The notes under the pieces are model-generated. The model worked only from the letters and a program-made list of their open reading frames with translations, did no database searches and was not told where the DNA came from. DNA of 64,000 nucleotides from Candidatus Zhuqueibacterota bacterium. GTDB lineage: Bacteria > Zhuqueibacterota > Zhuqueibacteria > Residuimicrobiales > Krinioviventaceae. This document shows, in pieces, positions 47,522 through 56,778 of this stretch (position 1 is the stretch's first letter; every line of letters begins with the position of its first letter). The position numbers were made by a program, and so were the translations under genes. The DNA is taken from NCBI GenBank assembly GCA_016934825.1, contig JAFGSB010000060.1:1-64000 (forward strand), given 5' to 3'.

Positions 47522-48154
47522 ATGAGAGTACTCATAGCGGAAGATGATGAAGTATCCAGGCGCATTTTGGAATATTGGCTAAAAAAATGGGGTTACGAAG
47601 TCATCATTGCCCATAACGGAAGACAGGCCTGGGAAGTTCTAAATAATCGAGACGCCCCCAGAATGGCCATTCTTGACTGGATGATGCCCGAAATGGATGG
47701 GCTTGAAGTATGTCGACTGGTGCGTGAAAAATGGGAAAACGAATATATATATATTATAATTTTAACTGCAAAAGATACCAAACCTGATATTATTAAAGCG
47801 CTTGACGCCGGAGCCGATGATTATATAAATAAACCTTATTACCAGGGAGAACTGCAAAGCCGTATTAAAGCCGGACGAAGAATAATCGAACTGGAAAAAG
47901 AGCTTTCCGGTAAAATCAAGAGTCTTGAAGAGGCTTTGTTACATGTCAAACAACTTCAGGGTTTACTGCCAATTTGCTCATATTGTAAAAAGGTTAGAGA
48001 TGATAACAATTACTGGCATCAGGTTGAGGAATATATAAGCGAGCACTCTGATGCCAAGTTCAGTCATGGCATTTGTCCGGATTGCTACGAGAAATATGCC
48101 AAGGCCGATCTCGAGAATTTTAAACGGTCCAGTGAAAAAAAAGCGGGTAAATAA
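47522..48154 (+). CDS. Response regulator receiver protein with C-terminal four-cysteine domain
   Basis: 210 residues. A standard receiver domain (about 1-120) has the acidic pocket Asp8/Asp9, phospho-acceptor Asp52 (ILDWMMPEMDG), Thr82 and Lys104. A coiled coil (about 121-148) links it to LPICSYCKKVRDD...YWHQVEEYI and FSHGICPDCYEKY: Cys152, Cys155, Cys185 and Cys188, likely metal-binding. This Cys module is known as a tail on PAS/kinase proteins in several phyla, of unknown function. There is no DNA-binding domain and no kinase gene nearby. Confidence 0.88.
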   Translation: MRVLIAEDDEVSRRILEYWLKKWGYEVIIAHNGRQAWEVLNNRDAPRMAILDWMMPEMDGLEVCRLVREKWENEYIYIIILTAKDTKPDIIKALDAGADDYINKPYYQGELQSRIKAGRRIIELEKELSGKIKSLEEALLHVKQLQGLLPICSYCKKVRDDNNYWHQVEEYISEHSDAKFSHGICPDCYEKYAKADLENFKRSSEKKAGK

Positions 48155-48255
48155 ATATCCTCCTGTGATGATTATTCAACAATTCCATAAGTTTAAATGT
48201 CGTCTGTTATGTAGATCAGTATGATTCAAACAGACCATATATTTGAGGAGATGAA

Positions 48256-49878
48256 ATGAATAACGGATATAGAAAAATGTTATGGTTATGTACAAGTATT
48301 ATATCCTTTAATATATTCTCAGGTGAATTATCTGCAGTTGAGAAAAATATAAAGCCGGACTGGGAAAACGGCAGACCGGATGGGTGCACGACAATTACTA
48401 TGGGGCGAAAAGCATCGGTTGGCGGCTGGGTGACAACATCGCATACATGTGACAGTCACAGGACAAGGTCCTGGCTGGACATTCAAATACAAAAGACCTA
48501 CACGGATCACCGGCAGGTCAAGATGTTGAAACGGATTGAAGATAATTCCCGGGCTATGCCCGCTTATAAGTATGTTGAAACCGGAGAAATTCCACAGACC
48601 GGGAAAACGTACGGTTATATTAACACGGCCTATCCCTGCATGAATCAACATCAACTGGCCATCGGGGAATCCACTTTTGGCGGCAGGGCAAGCCTCAAAT
48701 CCGATAATGGTAAAATCGACTGCCAGCAGTTGGTCCAATTACTGATGGAACGTTGTACGACCGCCCGCGAGGCCATCCAATTGGCCGGACATTTAACACA
48801 GACCCATGGATATATTGATGACGGTGAATGTTTAACCATAGCGGATAAAAAAGAAGTCTGGCATTTGGAGATACTCGGGTCCGGCAAAGGGGAAAAGGGA
48901 TCAATATGGGCTGCGCAGAGAGTCCCGGATGATCATGTGTCCGTGAACGCAAACGCAAGCCGTATTGCCCGGTTAGACCTGTCCAGGCCGGATTATTTTT
49001 TGGCCTCATCAAATGTATATCAGGTGGCGCAGGACAGCGGCTGGTGGAATCCCGCGAACGGGCCGTTCCGGTTTTGTTACGCGTATGATCCGGATGGCCG
49101 CACAACATTCTCCGCACGACGGCGTGTGTGGAGGGTCTTCAGCCTGATCGCACCATCCCTGAATATCGACGCGAACGACAAAGATTTCCCGTTTTCGGTT
49201 AAACCCGACACACTGGTGACGCTTGAAAAACTTGTCAGTATTTTCCGTGACTATTATCAAGGAACGGATTATAATTTTGTGAAAAATATAACCCAGGCCG
49301 ATTCAACGGGAAAAGAGGTCATTTCTCCGTTTGCCAATCCTTTTATGCCTTACGAGATGAACAGGTTGTTCAAGATCAACGGGGGCTGGGGCTGGCGGGG
49401 AGAACGAACGATTGCCCGGTGGTATACCATGTACGCCACCATAACCCAGTCACGTGACTGGATGCCGGATGAGATCGGAGGAGTGGTATGGCTGGCGTTT
49501 GATAATGTGGCGACATCCATCTATATACCGGTTTACTGCGGTGTTACGGATCTTCCGCGTTCTTTTAAAACCCCCGGGCGTGACAACGGTTTTACACGTG
49601 ATTCCGCCTGGTGGGCATTTAACCGTCTTGGCACTCTTGCGGCCCAGCGCTGGGGTGATATGCAAAGAGATGTCGTGGCCGTATGGGATCCTTTACAGGA
49701 TGAATTGTTCGGCGCCCAGAACCAGGTAGAGAACGAAGCGATTCAGAGGTATAGCCAATCGCGAGAAAAAGCAATTGAATTTTTAACGGAATATACGGTA
49801 AAATGGGGAGACCGGATTGTTGAACGCGCCTGGAAACTGGGTGATGAGTTGTGGACAAAGTATGATGAAAAGTTTTAA
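48256..49878 (+). CDS. Family C69 dipeptidase (secreted)
   Basis: 540 residues. An N-terminal signal-like segment is followed by DGCTTITMGRKAS: Cys44 is the expected N-terminal nucleophile exposed after processing, as in PepD/U34 (Ntn hydrolase) enzymes. Further family features are ESTFGGRASL and DDGECLTIADKKEVWHLE. The C-terminal half includes EIGGVVWLAFDNVATSIYIPVYCG, typical of the family. It hydrolyses dipeptides, probably in the periplasm or outside the cell. A terminator follows and faces the GH9 gene on the other strand. Confidence 0.9.
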   Translation: MNNGYRKMLWLCTSIISFNIFSGELSAVEKNIKPDWENGRPDGCTTITMGRKASVGGWVTTSHTCDSHRTRSWLDIQIQKTYTDHRQVKMLKRIEDNSRAMPAYKYVETGEIPQTGKTYGYINTAYPCMNQHQLAIGESTFGGRASLKSDNGKIDCQQLVQLLMERCTTAREAIQLAGHLTQTHGYIDDGECLTIADKKEVWHLEILGSGKGEKGSIWAAQRVPDDHVSVNANASRIARLDLSRPDYFLASSNVYQVAQDSGWWNPANGPFRFCYAYDPDGRTTFSARRRVWRVFSLIAPSLNIDANDKDFPFSVKPDTLVTLEKLVSIFRDYYQGTDYNFVKNITQADSTGKEVISPFANPFMPYEMNRLFKINGGWGWRGERTIARWYTMYATITQSRDWMPDEIGGVVWLAFDNVATSIYIPVYCGVTDLPRSFKTPGRDNGFTRDSAWWAFNRLGTLAAQRWGDMQRDVVAVWDPLQDELFGAQNQVENEAIQRYSQSREKAIEFLTEYTVKWGDRIVERAWKLGDELWTKYDEKF

Positions 49879-49913
49879 ATCGATAAAATTCATATTTTTA
49901 ATTTTGTTTAATA

Positions 49914-49943
49914 GAAACCCCGGTTTTACACCGGGGTTTCTTT
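49914..49943. terminator. Bidirectional terminator between convergent genes
   Basis: GAAACCCCGG (49914-49923) pairs with CCGGGGTTTC (49931-49940) around TTTTACA. It lies between the stops of the C69 dipeptidase (plus) and the GH9 cellulase (minus), with pyrimidine-rich flanks on the plus side. Confidence 0.8.
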
Positions 49944-49956
49944 ATAATATCCGATT

Positions 49957-52032
49957 TTACCTGAGCAATAACATTTTTTTGACAATTTGCCCTGAATCCG
50001 ACCGAAGCCTGTATAGATAAATACCGGAACCGACGGCTTGTCCGTTTGCATTCAATCCTTGCCAGACAATTTGATGATAACCGGCTGTTTTGTACCCGTC
50101 TTCAAGAGTGATAATTTTTTGCCCGATGCTGTTATAAATGTCGATGGATATGTAGGCAGCTTTGGGAAGCGTATAGCTGATCACTGTTTCAGGATTAAAC
50201 GGATTCGGGTAGTTCTGCATGAGCAGATAATCAGCCGGGGAATTATTGTTGTTCTGCTCCTCAATTGCGGTCAAATTCGGTATGCCGTCCTGTGACATAA
50301 CGGCTTCGATTACCCAGGTCAGGTAAACCAGCGGGGCGTTCCAGTTAATCGCGATTTCATTCGAAGCGTAACTGTTCTGGTTATCAACATAAGATTTGGC
50401 GGGCAGATCCGAAGGATAGCTGACATTGTCCTGCTGGTCCTTGTTCGGGCCGCCGGCTAAAAGACCGGGCACGGGTTCCCTGATACCGTCCGAACCGGAC
50501 TGACGGTGATGTATGCGCATGGGCGTTTTGTCGCCATAACCCGTCACAAATGAATACGAGGTCGCGTTACGGCCGAGCAGGTAATCCAGGTTGGACAGGG
50601 CCGCGAACAAATAAGTGCTGTCCGCCGTTAGTCTGAACGCCTGTAACAGTGCGACACCCTGGTTGGCGGTAATGGCGTTACTGCCCCACACAAAATCAGA
50701 TCCCGATACACCCATAACAACATCATAGGCGGAATTGTTCTTACTGGTTACCAGATCATCCGCAAGTCCGATGAGTCTGTTTTTGACTTCTGTCGTATCA
50801 ACTGCGGCGGACAGTTTGCCGGCATAAAAGGCGAGGGAGTAAAAACCAAGCGTTCTTACACTCGGCCAGGCGGGGACACTCGTATACGAATCGGAAAAAA
50901 TATTGCGGCAGGTCAGAAAACTGTCCTGTTTGGTGGTAATATATAATTCCATGGCCGCCCAGTCCATTTCATCCTCGGGATGGCTGTCGCCGTATTCGCC
51001 TGTATTAATAGTGGGGGAATATAAGCTGTTGATTTCACTTTGTCTGTAAAAAATATCAGGGTTTATTTGCGCCCAGTTCCATGCGGAAATAGCCGCCGTA
51101 AGACATGATTCGGCAAAACCGGGCATTTCCGTATCATATTCCCTGAAGATACGGGCGGTTTGCGCCATTACCGCCGCGAAATTGAGGGTCGCGGTTGTAC
51201 TTTTTTGTACGACATAACGTTTCGCGGTCAAACGGTGCGGCATGGTGAATCCCTGAAAATTTGTGCAGGTCAGTTTATGATAGACGCCGCCGTCTTCCGG
51301 GTCCTGCATGGTCAGCATCCAGCGTATATTCCATAAAGCCTCGGCAAGCAAATCCGGGATTGGGCCCTTGCTTTCAGGGATCGATGATTCGAGAATTTTA
51401 CAATATTCCGGGAAATGTTCGTAAAGCGCCAGTAAGGTATATGTTGTGATCCCGGAGTTGACAATATATTTATTGTAATCTCCGGCATCATACCAGCCTT
51501 TGGGACAGGAGATGATGGTGTTTTCCGGTCTGTATTCCGTTGCCGCCGAGGCGTGAACATATACCAGGGTGTCCGGATGTCCCAGGGGTCTTTTCCATAT
51601 ATAGGCGAATTCTTCCTCCAGTTCCATGCTGGCGCGCTGATAGTAAAAACCTTTTAAAACGGCCCTGGCAACCCTCTGAAAAACGAATGGTTTGATCTCA
51701 AATTTCCAGGAATATCCGAGTCCGGGGACCAGGACAATAAAAGTTCCGGTCTCTTTCAGGGCTGAAAAATCGGCTATTCTTACTGCTTCATCAGAGTATT
51801 CCCAGACTTTTTCTGCTCCCAAAGACCCGGTGTAGACCGTGTCACTAAAATCCGGTGATGTAATATAAAAAAGACCGCCGTGCGAATCGATAACAATCGC
51901 TTCTTTCGGTGCATTGGGATAGAAACCGAGCTGATTCAGGCGTATATTTTCAGTAAAGCTTTCAGCCCCGGAAATTGTTGTGAAAGCGGAGAATAAAACA
52001 ATAAAAAGCAATAGTATGATAATTTTTTTCAT
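49957..52032 (-). CDS. Glycoside hydrolase family 9 (cellulase-like) with FlgD-like sorting domain
   Basis: 691 residues. A signal peptide (about 1-23) precedes an N-terminal CelD-type Ig-like domain (IRLNQLGFYPNAPKEAIV), then the GH9 barrel: KGWYDAGDYNKYIV with DAGDY (182-186, catalytic base region), MRIHHRQSGSD (near 512) and ASNEIAINWNAPL (near 557, catalytic acid Glu). The last ~90 residues are the FlgD/sorting domain (NYPNPFNPETVIS to KMLLLR). It should cleave beta-1,4-glucan or a similar glycan outside the cell. The domain order and all catalytic residues are intact. It has its own terminator region and lies beside the M1 peptidase. Confidence 0.93.
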   Translation of the reverse strand: MKKIIILLLFIVLFSAFTTISGAESFTENIRLNQLGFYPNAPKEAIVIDSHGGLFYITSPDFSDTVYTGSLGAEKVWEYSDEAVRIADFSALKETGTFIVLVPGLGYSWKFEIKPFVFQRVARAVLKGFYYQRASMELEEEFAYIWKRPLGHPDTLVYVHASAATEYRPENTIISCPKGWYDAGDYNKYIVNSGITTYTLLALYEHFPEYCKILESSIPESKGPIPDLLAEALWNIRWMLTMQDPEDGGVYHKLTCTNFQGFTMPHRLTAKRYVVQKSTTATLNFAAVMAQTARIFREYDTEMPGFAESCLTAAISAWNWAQINPDIFYRQSEINSLYSPTINTGEYGDSHPEDEMDWAAMELYITTKQDSFLTCRNIFSDSYTSVPAWPSVRTLGFYSLAFYAGKLSAAVDTTEVKNRLIGLADDLVTSKNNSAYDVVMGVSGSDFVWGSNAITANQGVALLQAFRLTADSTYLFAALSNLDYLLGRNATSYSFVTGYGDKTPMRIHHRQSGSDGIREPVPGLLAGGPNKDQQDNVSYPSDLPAKSYVDNQNSYASNEIAINWNAPLVYLTWVIEAVMSQDGIPNLTAIEEQNNNNSPADYLLMQNYPNPFNPETVISYTLPKAAYISIDIYNSIGQKIITLEDGYKTAGYHQIVWQGLNANGQAVGSGIYLYRLRSDSGQIVKKMLLLR

Positions 52033-52164
52033 TTGACTACTCCTTTTTTTGTCCGGGATGATTATCTGATATCAATTTAATACAATGAATCAAAGTTCAA
52101 ATGAAAAAAATGAATATATTATTTTTACAGTGTAATTACATTACCGGTCTTTAACAATATAAAG

Positions 52165-52196
52165 AAAATACCCCTGTTTCCATTTTAACAGGGGCA
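52165..52196 (-). terminator. Rho-independent terminator of the M1 aminopeptidase gene
   Basis: On the minus strand the arm with CCCCTGTT pairs with AACAGGGG, loop AAAATGG, followed by TATTTTCTTT. It lies just past the stop of the M1 gene (52204). Confidence 0.8.
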
Positions 52197-52203
52197 TTTG
52201 ATA

Positions 52204-55026
52204 CTATCGCAACAACAGCATTTTTCTGACTAACTGCTGTGAATCCGTGGACAGCCTGTAAAAATAAATTCCGGAGGGAACTGATTGTCCGGCCGAATCG
52301 CGGCCGTTCCAGATGATTTTATGGGTACCCGCTGGTTTTTTACTGTCTATTAACGTTAACACTTTTTGCCCGAGACTGTTATAAATATCAATACGAACAG
52401 GGGTTGCTTCAGGCAGTTCGTACAATATTACCGTTTCCGGATTGAATGGATTGGGGTAGTTCTGCGCCAAATTCAAAGAATGCGGCAGTTGAACAGGACC
52501 ATTTTCATCTACACCGGTCAATACCGAATCCACGGTCAAAATCATATCATCAATATACCAGCCGTCATACACATCTGCGGCGTCCGATTTCAGGTCAAAG
52601 CGCAGCCTGATATCACTGTTTCCTTCGACACAAAACCGGCTGAGATCTGTCACACAACGCTGCCATTCGAACGGCATTGTTCCGGTAAAAGCGGCAACCG
52701 TCTGCCAGTTTTTTGTATTATCAAGAACCTGTACAAGACCGCTGTCACCCTGAGCAAAAAGGTAAATATGATAAAATTCGAGGAAAGCGTTTTCATGTTC
52801 TGCCAGATTAAAATTTTTGTTCAGGGTCAGGACGTTTTCCTGATCATTTTCGTAATAGCCATCGGGGCTGTCGGTCATACAATTCTGACCGCTTCGGGCC
52901 CAAAAATGCGGATGCCAGCTTTTCCCGGTATCCCAGTAACCCAATAAACCCTCAAAATCATCTATAAAGGCGACTTTGTTAGTATATGTATTTAGCTGAA
53001 AATCCTTTTTATAGGCCGGCAAATCATTAATAAAAAATTGAACGGCCATTTTAACCTGACGCAGTCCGGCGGTCGAATCCACTTTTAAAATAAAACTATT
53101 GAGCTGTGATTGTTTTGCTTCCAAATAGGCCATGTTTCCGTAATCTGCCGTACTGTCAATAACAGGAATAATGTTGTCGGACGAGGATAACACGGCCGAC
53201 ATATTGGACACGGCGCTGCCGGTGCTTTTGACTAACAGAGAGAAACCAACGGTCTCGCCCGCTTCAGGATTACCATTGCCGTTACCCGATTGCGTATCGT
53301 TAATGGTATAGTTGAGGATTTCAAAGGGCGCGTAATCTGTTTTGTTGTCTTTGTTCAGTAATTTATTGGCCGGATCGATCAAAACCGATTCTATGGAATC
53401 CGGCAAACGTAACTGAAAACTTTGTGCTTTTTCCCACATTTGTATCGTGAGAATCGAATCAATCGAACCGTAATGAAAACCAATTTCCAGCGGCATATCG
53501 AATAATACGGAATCTGCCCGGCCCTGTTGGATTGTGGCATTCAGCACATAATCGCCCTGACCGGTTGGCGAACAAGACCAGGCGTAATCATAAACGGGAT
53601 AGCCTGGGCCGTAGATCCACTGATCAAAGAACCAGTCCATGTCCCGGCCGGAGATGTCTTCTACGACATTTTGAAAATCCGGCGTGGTTACACTGCCGAA
53701 CGCGAAACGCCGGCCGTATTCCCGCAGAGTTTTAAAAAAGGCGCTGTCGCCGATGACATTTCGCAGCATGTGCATCACGCAGCCGCCTTTTTCGTAGGTG
53801 TGCACGCCCCACATGACCGGGTGGTCATAAATAGGCAGGGTACCTTCGGCAGCTTCGGCATTAAAATACGCCCTCATATCTTCCCTGATATTTTTATCAT
53901 AAGCTTCTTTATTTTTAAATTTTTCAAAAAAAAGCGGTTCCGAATAGGTCGCGAAACCCTCATTCAGCCAAATGTCCCGCCAATCGCCGACCGTGACCCA
54001 ATCTCCCCACCAGTGATGGGACAATTCATGCGCGATGAGATAATCATAGGTATGTGTAGGCGAAACAGCCCCGGCAGGATAACTGATACAGGTCTGGTGT
54101 TCCATAGCGCCTTTGGGCGTCAGAGCGTATCCGACTTTGTCAAAAGGGTAGGGCCCGAACAAATCGGAATAAATTTCAACCATGGCCGGAACATTTTCAA
54201 AATGGACGGCCGAATTTGCAGAGTCGTCTTTTGTGGTATAGATGAAAACCGGTAATGTATCGTTGACGCTATATTCGACAGTAGCGTAATCGTTCATCGC
54301 CAGGCACACCAGGTATGTAGCTGTTTGATGATCTTCAATCCAGTGAAAAACTGCGGTTGAATCAACCGGATTTTTTATGTGTTCAACCAGCACGCCGTTT
54401 GAGGCCAGATATTTATCATACGGTACGATAAAGGTCATATCAAAAGTTGCCTTGTCCCAGGGTTCGTCGTGGCAGGGCATCCAGTGCCGGCCCATGGAAA
54501 CGTAGGACGTATTCAAACCCACCCCAAGAGTATAAGCATTACGATCGCCATAAAAATAAAAACCGCCCCAACTGTCTGAACCCGGTTCCGCCAGCGGCCG
54601 GCCGTGATAATATACAGTGACCTGAAAGGAATCGTCCTTTGCGTAAACTGTATCCAGAAATATGTTGAGAGTACTCGTTTGATTGTCAACAACCAGCTCC
54701 GTTTCGTCGCTGAAAGCACTGTCCACCCTGAGAGAAACGAGGTCCAGGTCGATATTGTCCAACCCGTTTATCAGACTCCTGGCATCTATGGTCACTTTTC
54801 CGTAGACCTGCTCAATGTCTGGCCGGATATCAAGTTCCAACCGGTAGCGCAGAACATCATAAGTATCTGATTCGGGAGTAGTTAATTCAATATGTTTTTG
54901 CTGCGGTGAATGCTTTTCGAGCATATAAACCGGTTTGTGGGATTCAACTTCGTCTAATTCAAAATCATTGGCTAAAACAAGGGTGGTAAACAGCAGAAAA
55001 GGAACTAAATAAAATGTTTTCTTCAT
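52204..55026 (-). CDS. M1-family aminopeptidase with FlgD-like sorting domain
   Basis: 940 residues. A signal peptide (about 1-19, ending LVLA) is followed by the M1 N-terminal saddle domain and the catalytic domain: GAMEH (306-310, substrate anchor), HELSHHWWGDW (His333, Glu334, His337) and NEGFAT (Glu356, third zinc ligand). After about 500 it continues with beta-rich domains, including a CBM/MAM-like region (about 700-830), and ends with the NYPNPFNPETVILY to KMLLLR domain. It removes N-terminal residues from peptides outside the cell. The C-terminus is closely like that of the neighbouring GH9 protein. Confidence 0.93.
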   Translation of the reverse strand: MKKTFYLVPFLLFTTLVLANDFELDEVESHKPVYMLEKHSPQQKHIELTTPESDTYDVLRYRLELDIRPDIEQVYGKVTIDARSLINGLDNIDLDLVSLRVDSAFSDETELVVDNQTSTLNIFLDTVYAKDDSFQVTVYYHGRPLAEPGSDSWGGFYFYGDRNAYTLGVGLNTSYVSMGRHWMPCHDEPWDKATFDMTFIVPYDKYLASNGVLVEHIKNPVDSTAVFHWIEDHQTATYLVCLAMNDYATVEYSVNDTLPVFIYTTKDDSANSAVHFENVPAMVEIYSDLFGPYPFDKVGYALTPKGAMEHQTCISYPAGAVSPTHTYDYLIAHELSHHWWGDWVTVGDWRDIWLNEGFATYSEPLFFEKFKNKEAYDKNIREDMRAYFNAEAAEGTLPIYDHPVMWGVHTYEKGGCVMHMLRNVIGDSAFFKTLREYGRRFAFGSVTTPDFQNVVEDISGRDMDWFFDQWIYGPGYPVYDYAWSCSPTGQGDYVLNATIQQGRADSVLFDMPLEIGFHYGSIDSILTIQMWEKAQSFQLRLPDSIESVLIDPANKLLNKDNKTDYAPFEILNYTINDTQSGNGNGNPEAGETVGFSLLVKSTGSAVSNMSAVLSSSDNIIPVIDSTADYGNMAYLEAKQSQLNSFILKVDSTAGLRQVKMAVQFFINDLPAYKKDFQLNTYTNKVAFIDDFEGLLGYWDTGKSWHPHFWARSGQNCMTDSPDGYYENDQENVLTLNKNFNLAEHENAFLEFYHIYLFAQGDSGLVQVLDNTKNWQTVAAFTGTMPFEWQRCVTDLSRFCVEGNSDIRLRFDLKSDAADVYDGWYIDDMILTVDSVLTGVDENGPVQLPHSLNLAQNYPNPFNPETVILYELPEATPVRIDIYNSLGQKVLTLIDSKKPAGTHKIIWNGRDSAGQSVPSGIYFYRLSTDSQQLVRKMLLLR

Positions 55027-55161
55027 AATTTATCCATTCCTTTTAGTTTGACTTGGCTTGTAGTAAAAACTACAAAAATCTTATTTTTTGTCTATGATAA
55101 TTCTTGTGTTTTGGTTTGGGCATATATTCGTATTCAGGCCGGTTAAATATGAATATGCATT

Positions 55162-55185
55162 GCGCAGAGGCAACCGCCTCTACGC
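55162..55185. repeat. Isolated hairpin in the M1/beta-CASP intergenic region
   Basis: GCG-C-AGAGGC (55162-55171), loop AACC, GCCTCT-A-CGC (55176-55185): ten bases per arm with one mismatch. It resembles in style the short hairpins around the ceramidase gene (58.5-61 kb). It lies about 140 bases upstream of the M1 gene and downstream of the metallo-hydrolase, with no T tract. Confidence 0.6.
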
Positions 55186-55249
55186 TTTAGTGAATTTTCC
55201 TGGACTATTGGTTTTAAGTATTATTTTTTCATGAATTGTCTCGACTTTT

Positions 55250-56647
55250 TTATTCCATATCCAGATCAAAACTGTTCCCAAACTCCGGTATAACCACATC
55301 CCAGCCATATAATTTACGGATTTTGTCGGCCATTGACCGGGAAGCTTCGGGCTCACCGTGCACGATAAAAGTTTTTTCCGGCGGTTTGTTGAATCCCATG
55401 AGCCAGGCCAGAATTTCATTATAATCCGCGTGGCCGGAATAACCGGTAATACTTTCGATTTTGGCTTTGACCGGGACCTGCTGACCGTGGATTTTTACAT
55501 ACTCGTTTCCTTCCAGGATCGTACGTCCGCGCGTGCCTTCGGCCTGGTAACCGATAAGAAGCACGGTATTTTTCGGATCGGGCAGTCTTTCAAACATGTG
55601 GTGCAGAATACGGCCGCCGGTAATCATTCCGCTGGCCGAGATAATAATCGCGTCTTTTTCGACGCTGTTTATCTCTATCGACTGCTCGCGGGTCCTGCTG
55701 ATGCGTAACTTTTTGGGATGAAAAACATCCGCACCCTCGAGTGTGAGCATTCTGGTGGTTATATTAAAATCGGCCAGATGTTTTTCAAAAACATCGGTTG
55801 TTTTGATCGCCATGGGCGAATCAATATAAACCGGTAAGGATGGGATTTTTCCCTGTTCTTCCAGTTCCCGCAAAACAAACAAAAGTGTCTGGGTACGACC
55901 GACGGCGAAAGAGGGTATAACCAACACGCCGCCGCGTTCGACGCTTTCATTGATGATTCGCGCCAGATGGGGGGTTGGGTCTACGTCGTCATGCAGTCTG
56001 TCGCCGTAGGTGGATTCGAGAACGAGGTAATCGACATTAAAGACCTGAGTGGGATCGCGCAGCACCGGTCGGTCCGGTCTGCCGATATCTCCGCTAAACA
56101 ATATTTTCCTTATTTTATCGTTGTTCCTTGTCCTGAATTCGACAAAAGATGAACCTAAAATATGTCCGGCATCCTTGAACTTGACCCGGATATTGTCGTC
56201 AATAAAAAATTCTTCGCCGTAATATTTGGGTTGAAAAAGTTTGAGCGCATCTTCCGCATCCTGGGTTGTATACAATGGTAATGCGGGTTTATGTTTGGAA
56301 AAGCCTTTTTTGTTTGCCCATTTCGCGTCCTCTTCCTGCAGGTGCGCGCTGTCCCTGAGCATGATATTATTCAAATCGTGGGTCGCGCGGGTAGAGTGTA
56401 CCGGTCCCTGAAAGCCGTCTTTGACCACCCGCGGGAGAAAACCCGTATGGTCGATATGCGCATGTGTGAGAAACACCCTGTCGATCTCGTTGGGGGAAAC
56501 CGGAAACGGTTCCCAGTTTTTTAATCGGTTTTCTTTTTTACCCTGAAATAATCCACAATCAATGAGATATTTTTTATTTTTTAATTCAAGTAAATGACGT
56601 GATCCGGTAACCGTCCCTGTCGCGCCATAGAAAGAAAGTCGTGCCAT
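55250..56647 (-). CDS. MBL-fold/beta-CASP RNA-processing-type metallo-hydrolase
   Basis: 465 residues from the ATG at 56647, six bases after GGAGG; an upstream TTG at 56662 is rejected. The metallo-beta-lactamase motif is THAHIDHTGF (His62, His64, Asp66, His67). The beta-CASP part contains VLVIPSFAVGRTQTLLFVLRE and later a conserved ASGMITGGRILHH and SGHADYNEIL. This is the CPSF73/YSH1-like (COG1236) group; characterised members are RNA nucleases, so RNA cleavage is likely, but this bacterial clade is little studied. It is monocistronic, and the next gene is divergent. Confidence 0.9.
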   Translation of the reverse strand: MARLSFYGATGTVTGSRHLLELKNKKYLIDCGLFQGKKENRLKNWEPFPVSPNEIDRVFLTHAHIDHTGFLPRVVKDGFQGPVHSTRATHDLNNIMLRDSAHLQEEDAKWANKKGFSKHKPALPLYTTQDAEDALKLFQPKYYGEEFFIDDNIRVKFKDAGHILGSSFVEFRTRNNDKIRKILFSGDIGRPDRPVLRDPTQVFNVDYLVLESTYGDRLHDDVDPTPHLARIINESVERGGVLVIPSFAVGRTQTLLFVLRELEEQGKIPSLPVYIDSPMAIKTTDVFEKHLADFNITTRMLTLEGADVFHPKKLRISRTREQSIEINSVEKDAIIISASGMITGGRILHHMFERLPDPKNTVLLIGYQAEGTRGRTILEGNEYVKIHGQQVPVKAKIESITGYSGHADYNEILAWLMGFNKPPEKTFIVHGEPEASRSMADKIRKLYGWDVVIPEFGNSFDLDME

Positions 56648-56778
56648 ATTAATCCTCCGCATTATAATCCTTCTATTATAAGGTTTTTATCTGACTTTTT
56701 CCATAAAAAAAACATGTTAAATGATCTAAAATCTGTCTATATTTATTATAGATAAAAGAATACAGCAACAGAATAAAC

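Noticed and set aside
53527-54255. 242-codon open frame on the plus strand
   Set aside because: It lies wholly antisense to the M1 aminopeptidase, whose catalytic motifs are intact; its product has no recognisable domain.
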